A stretch of DNA of 6,618 nucleotides from an uncultured Clostridium sp. GTDB taxonomy: Bacteria > Bacillota > Clostridia > TANB77 > CAG-508. Under the pieces are notes generated by a model. That model made no database searches. It was not told where the DNA came from and worked only from the letters and a program-made list of their open reading frames with translations. The number at the start of each line of letters is the position of its first letter. Position 1 is the first letter of the stretch. This document shows positions 6,458-6,618 of this stretch, piece after piece. The DNA lies in assembly GCA_900554175.1 (NCBI GenBank), contig USGK01000042.1, forward strand, positions 1-6,618. Direction: 5' to 3'. Position numbers and translations under genes: made by a program.

Positions 6458-6488
6458 AATAACATCCTTTTTTGATCTCATATATTGT
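6446..6488. repeat. Long imperfect inverted repeat overlapping the promoter
   Basis: ACAATATAT (6446-6454) is perfectly complementary to ATATATTGT (6480-6488). Immediately inside, CAAAA (6455-6459) pairs with TTTTG (6470-6474), leaving ATCTC (6475-6479) unpaired. An alternative inner pairing is ATCAAAA (6453-6459) with TTTTGAT (6470-6476). The -35 of the downstream promoter falls in the left arm. An operator is the simplest reading. An RNA hairpin is possible only for transcripts starting further upstream. Confidence 0.55.
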
Positions 6489-6506
6489 ACTATTTTTTAT
6501 ATTATA

Positions 6507-6536
6507 ATTTTACTATAATAACAAATTAAAAGTCAA
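6507..6536 (-). promoter_or_regulatory. Second, weaker promoter candidate upstream of the 119-residue protein gene
   Basis: On the minus strand, TTGACT (6531-6536) and TAAAAT (6507-6512) are 18 bases apart. Transcripts from here would carry the dyad at 6446-6488 as a hairpin in a leader of about 150 bases. Confidence is limited because A/T-rich sequence gives many chance matches. Confidence 0.35.
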
Positions 6537-6545
6537 GCATTTTTT

Positions 6546-6618
6546 CTAATATTGCAATTGAGGGTATGTGTCAAGTAAATGTAGGCAATTTTTTTATCTT
6601 TTTTCTTAATCCTCAAAT
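6546..6618. other. Window-edge sequence, possible end of an insertion element
   Basis: No gene is visible here. The stretch around 6560-6585 (GAGGGTATGTGTCAAGTAAAT, here named by its parts TGTGTCAAG and TAAATGTAG) is less A/T-biased than its surroundings. It contains an outward-facing TTGACA on the minus strand (6569-6574), 17 bases from TATTAG (6546-6551). TTGAGG (6558-6563) is the inverse of CCTCAA (6611-6616). Termini of some clostridial insertion sequences look like this as far as I remember, but the element would lie outside the window and I cannot confirm it. Confidence 0.2.

Larger units (their letters stand above)
6400..6540 (-). repeat. Pair of direct repeats 120 bases apart
   Basis: On the minus strand, ATGCTTGACT (6531-6540) recurs as ATGCTTGGCT (6411-6420) with one difference. 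The similarity continues to TTTAATTTGT (6521-6530) and TGTATATTTGT (6400-6410) with one gap, about 18 of 21 positions in all. The two copies start exactly 120 bases apart and flank the promoter and dyad. They may be regulator sites or the remains of a duplication. Confidence 0.45.

Noticed and set aside
6437..6481. 14-codon minus-strand frame upstream of the unknown gene
   Set aside because: It has no ribosome binding site and overlaps the promoter and dyad, so it is unlikely to be a leader peptide.
6551..6597. Possible + strand terminator, ATTGC with GCAAT before a T-run
   Set aside because: Only five pairs close a loop of almost 30 bases; too weak, and no + strand gene precedes it.
1..6618. 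CRISPR array, tRNA or rRNA gene
   Set aside because: No regularly spaced repeats, cloverleaf-like sequence or rRNA-like stretch was seen on either strand.

Overview
The window is very A+T-rich, has strong AGGAGG-type ribosome binding sites and near-consensus sigma-A promoters with 17-18 base spacers, and encodes an S21 protein and a long-form hibernation factor of the Firmicutes type. It looks like a chromosomal segment of a low-G+C Firmicute, most likely a Clostridia member. I cannot name the species.

Layout, left to right. Bases 1-203 hold two weak stem-loops, a good promoter and a structured-looking leader for rpsU (S21, + strand, 204-374). A long A/T-flanked hairpin at 398-444 ends rpsU and also faces the end of the convergent hpf gene. 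Everything to the right is on the minus strand. Read in the direction of transcription: an unrecognised 119-residue, cysteine-containing protein (5993-6352) with its own terminator; a COG2509-type FAD-dependent dehydrogenase (4456-5883); a 1102-residue SWIM-finger SNF2 helicase (1075-4383); and long-form hpf (453-980). I see no convincing terminator between the dehydrogenase, the SNF2 gene and hpf, but the SNF2 gene and hpf each have an excellent promoter directly upstream. The three could therefore be transcribed both separately and by read-through, ending at the shared hairpin.

The two ribosome genes (S21 for active 30S subunits, HPF for dormant 100S dimers) converge on one terminator. The SNF2 protein is a complete ATP-dependent DNA translocase with an N-terminal zinc finger. 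No nuclease, methylase or other defence partner is visible, so I do not call a defence system. The dehydrogenase carries a ferredoxin-like cysteine cluster.

The least ordinary part is the right end, 5993-6618. The small unknown gene is richer in G+C than the sampled SNF2 lines. Its N-terminus resembles a double-glycine export leader. Its upstream region has a promoter overlapped by a long dyad, a 20-base direct repeat 120 bases apart, and a sequence at the window edge that could be the end of an insertion element. None of this amounts to a proven new system, but this gene with its control region is the best candidate for one.
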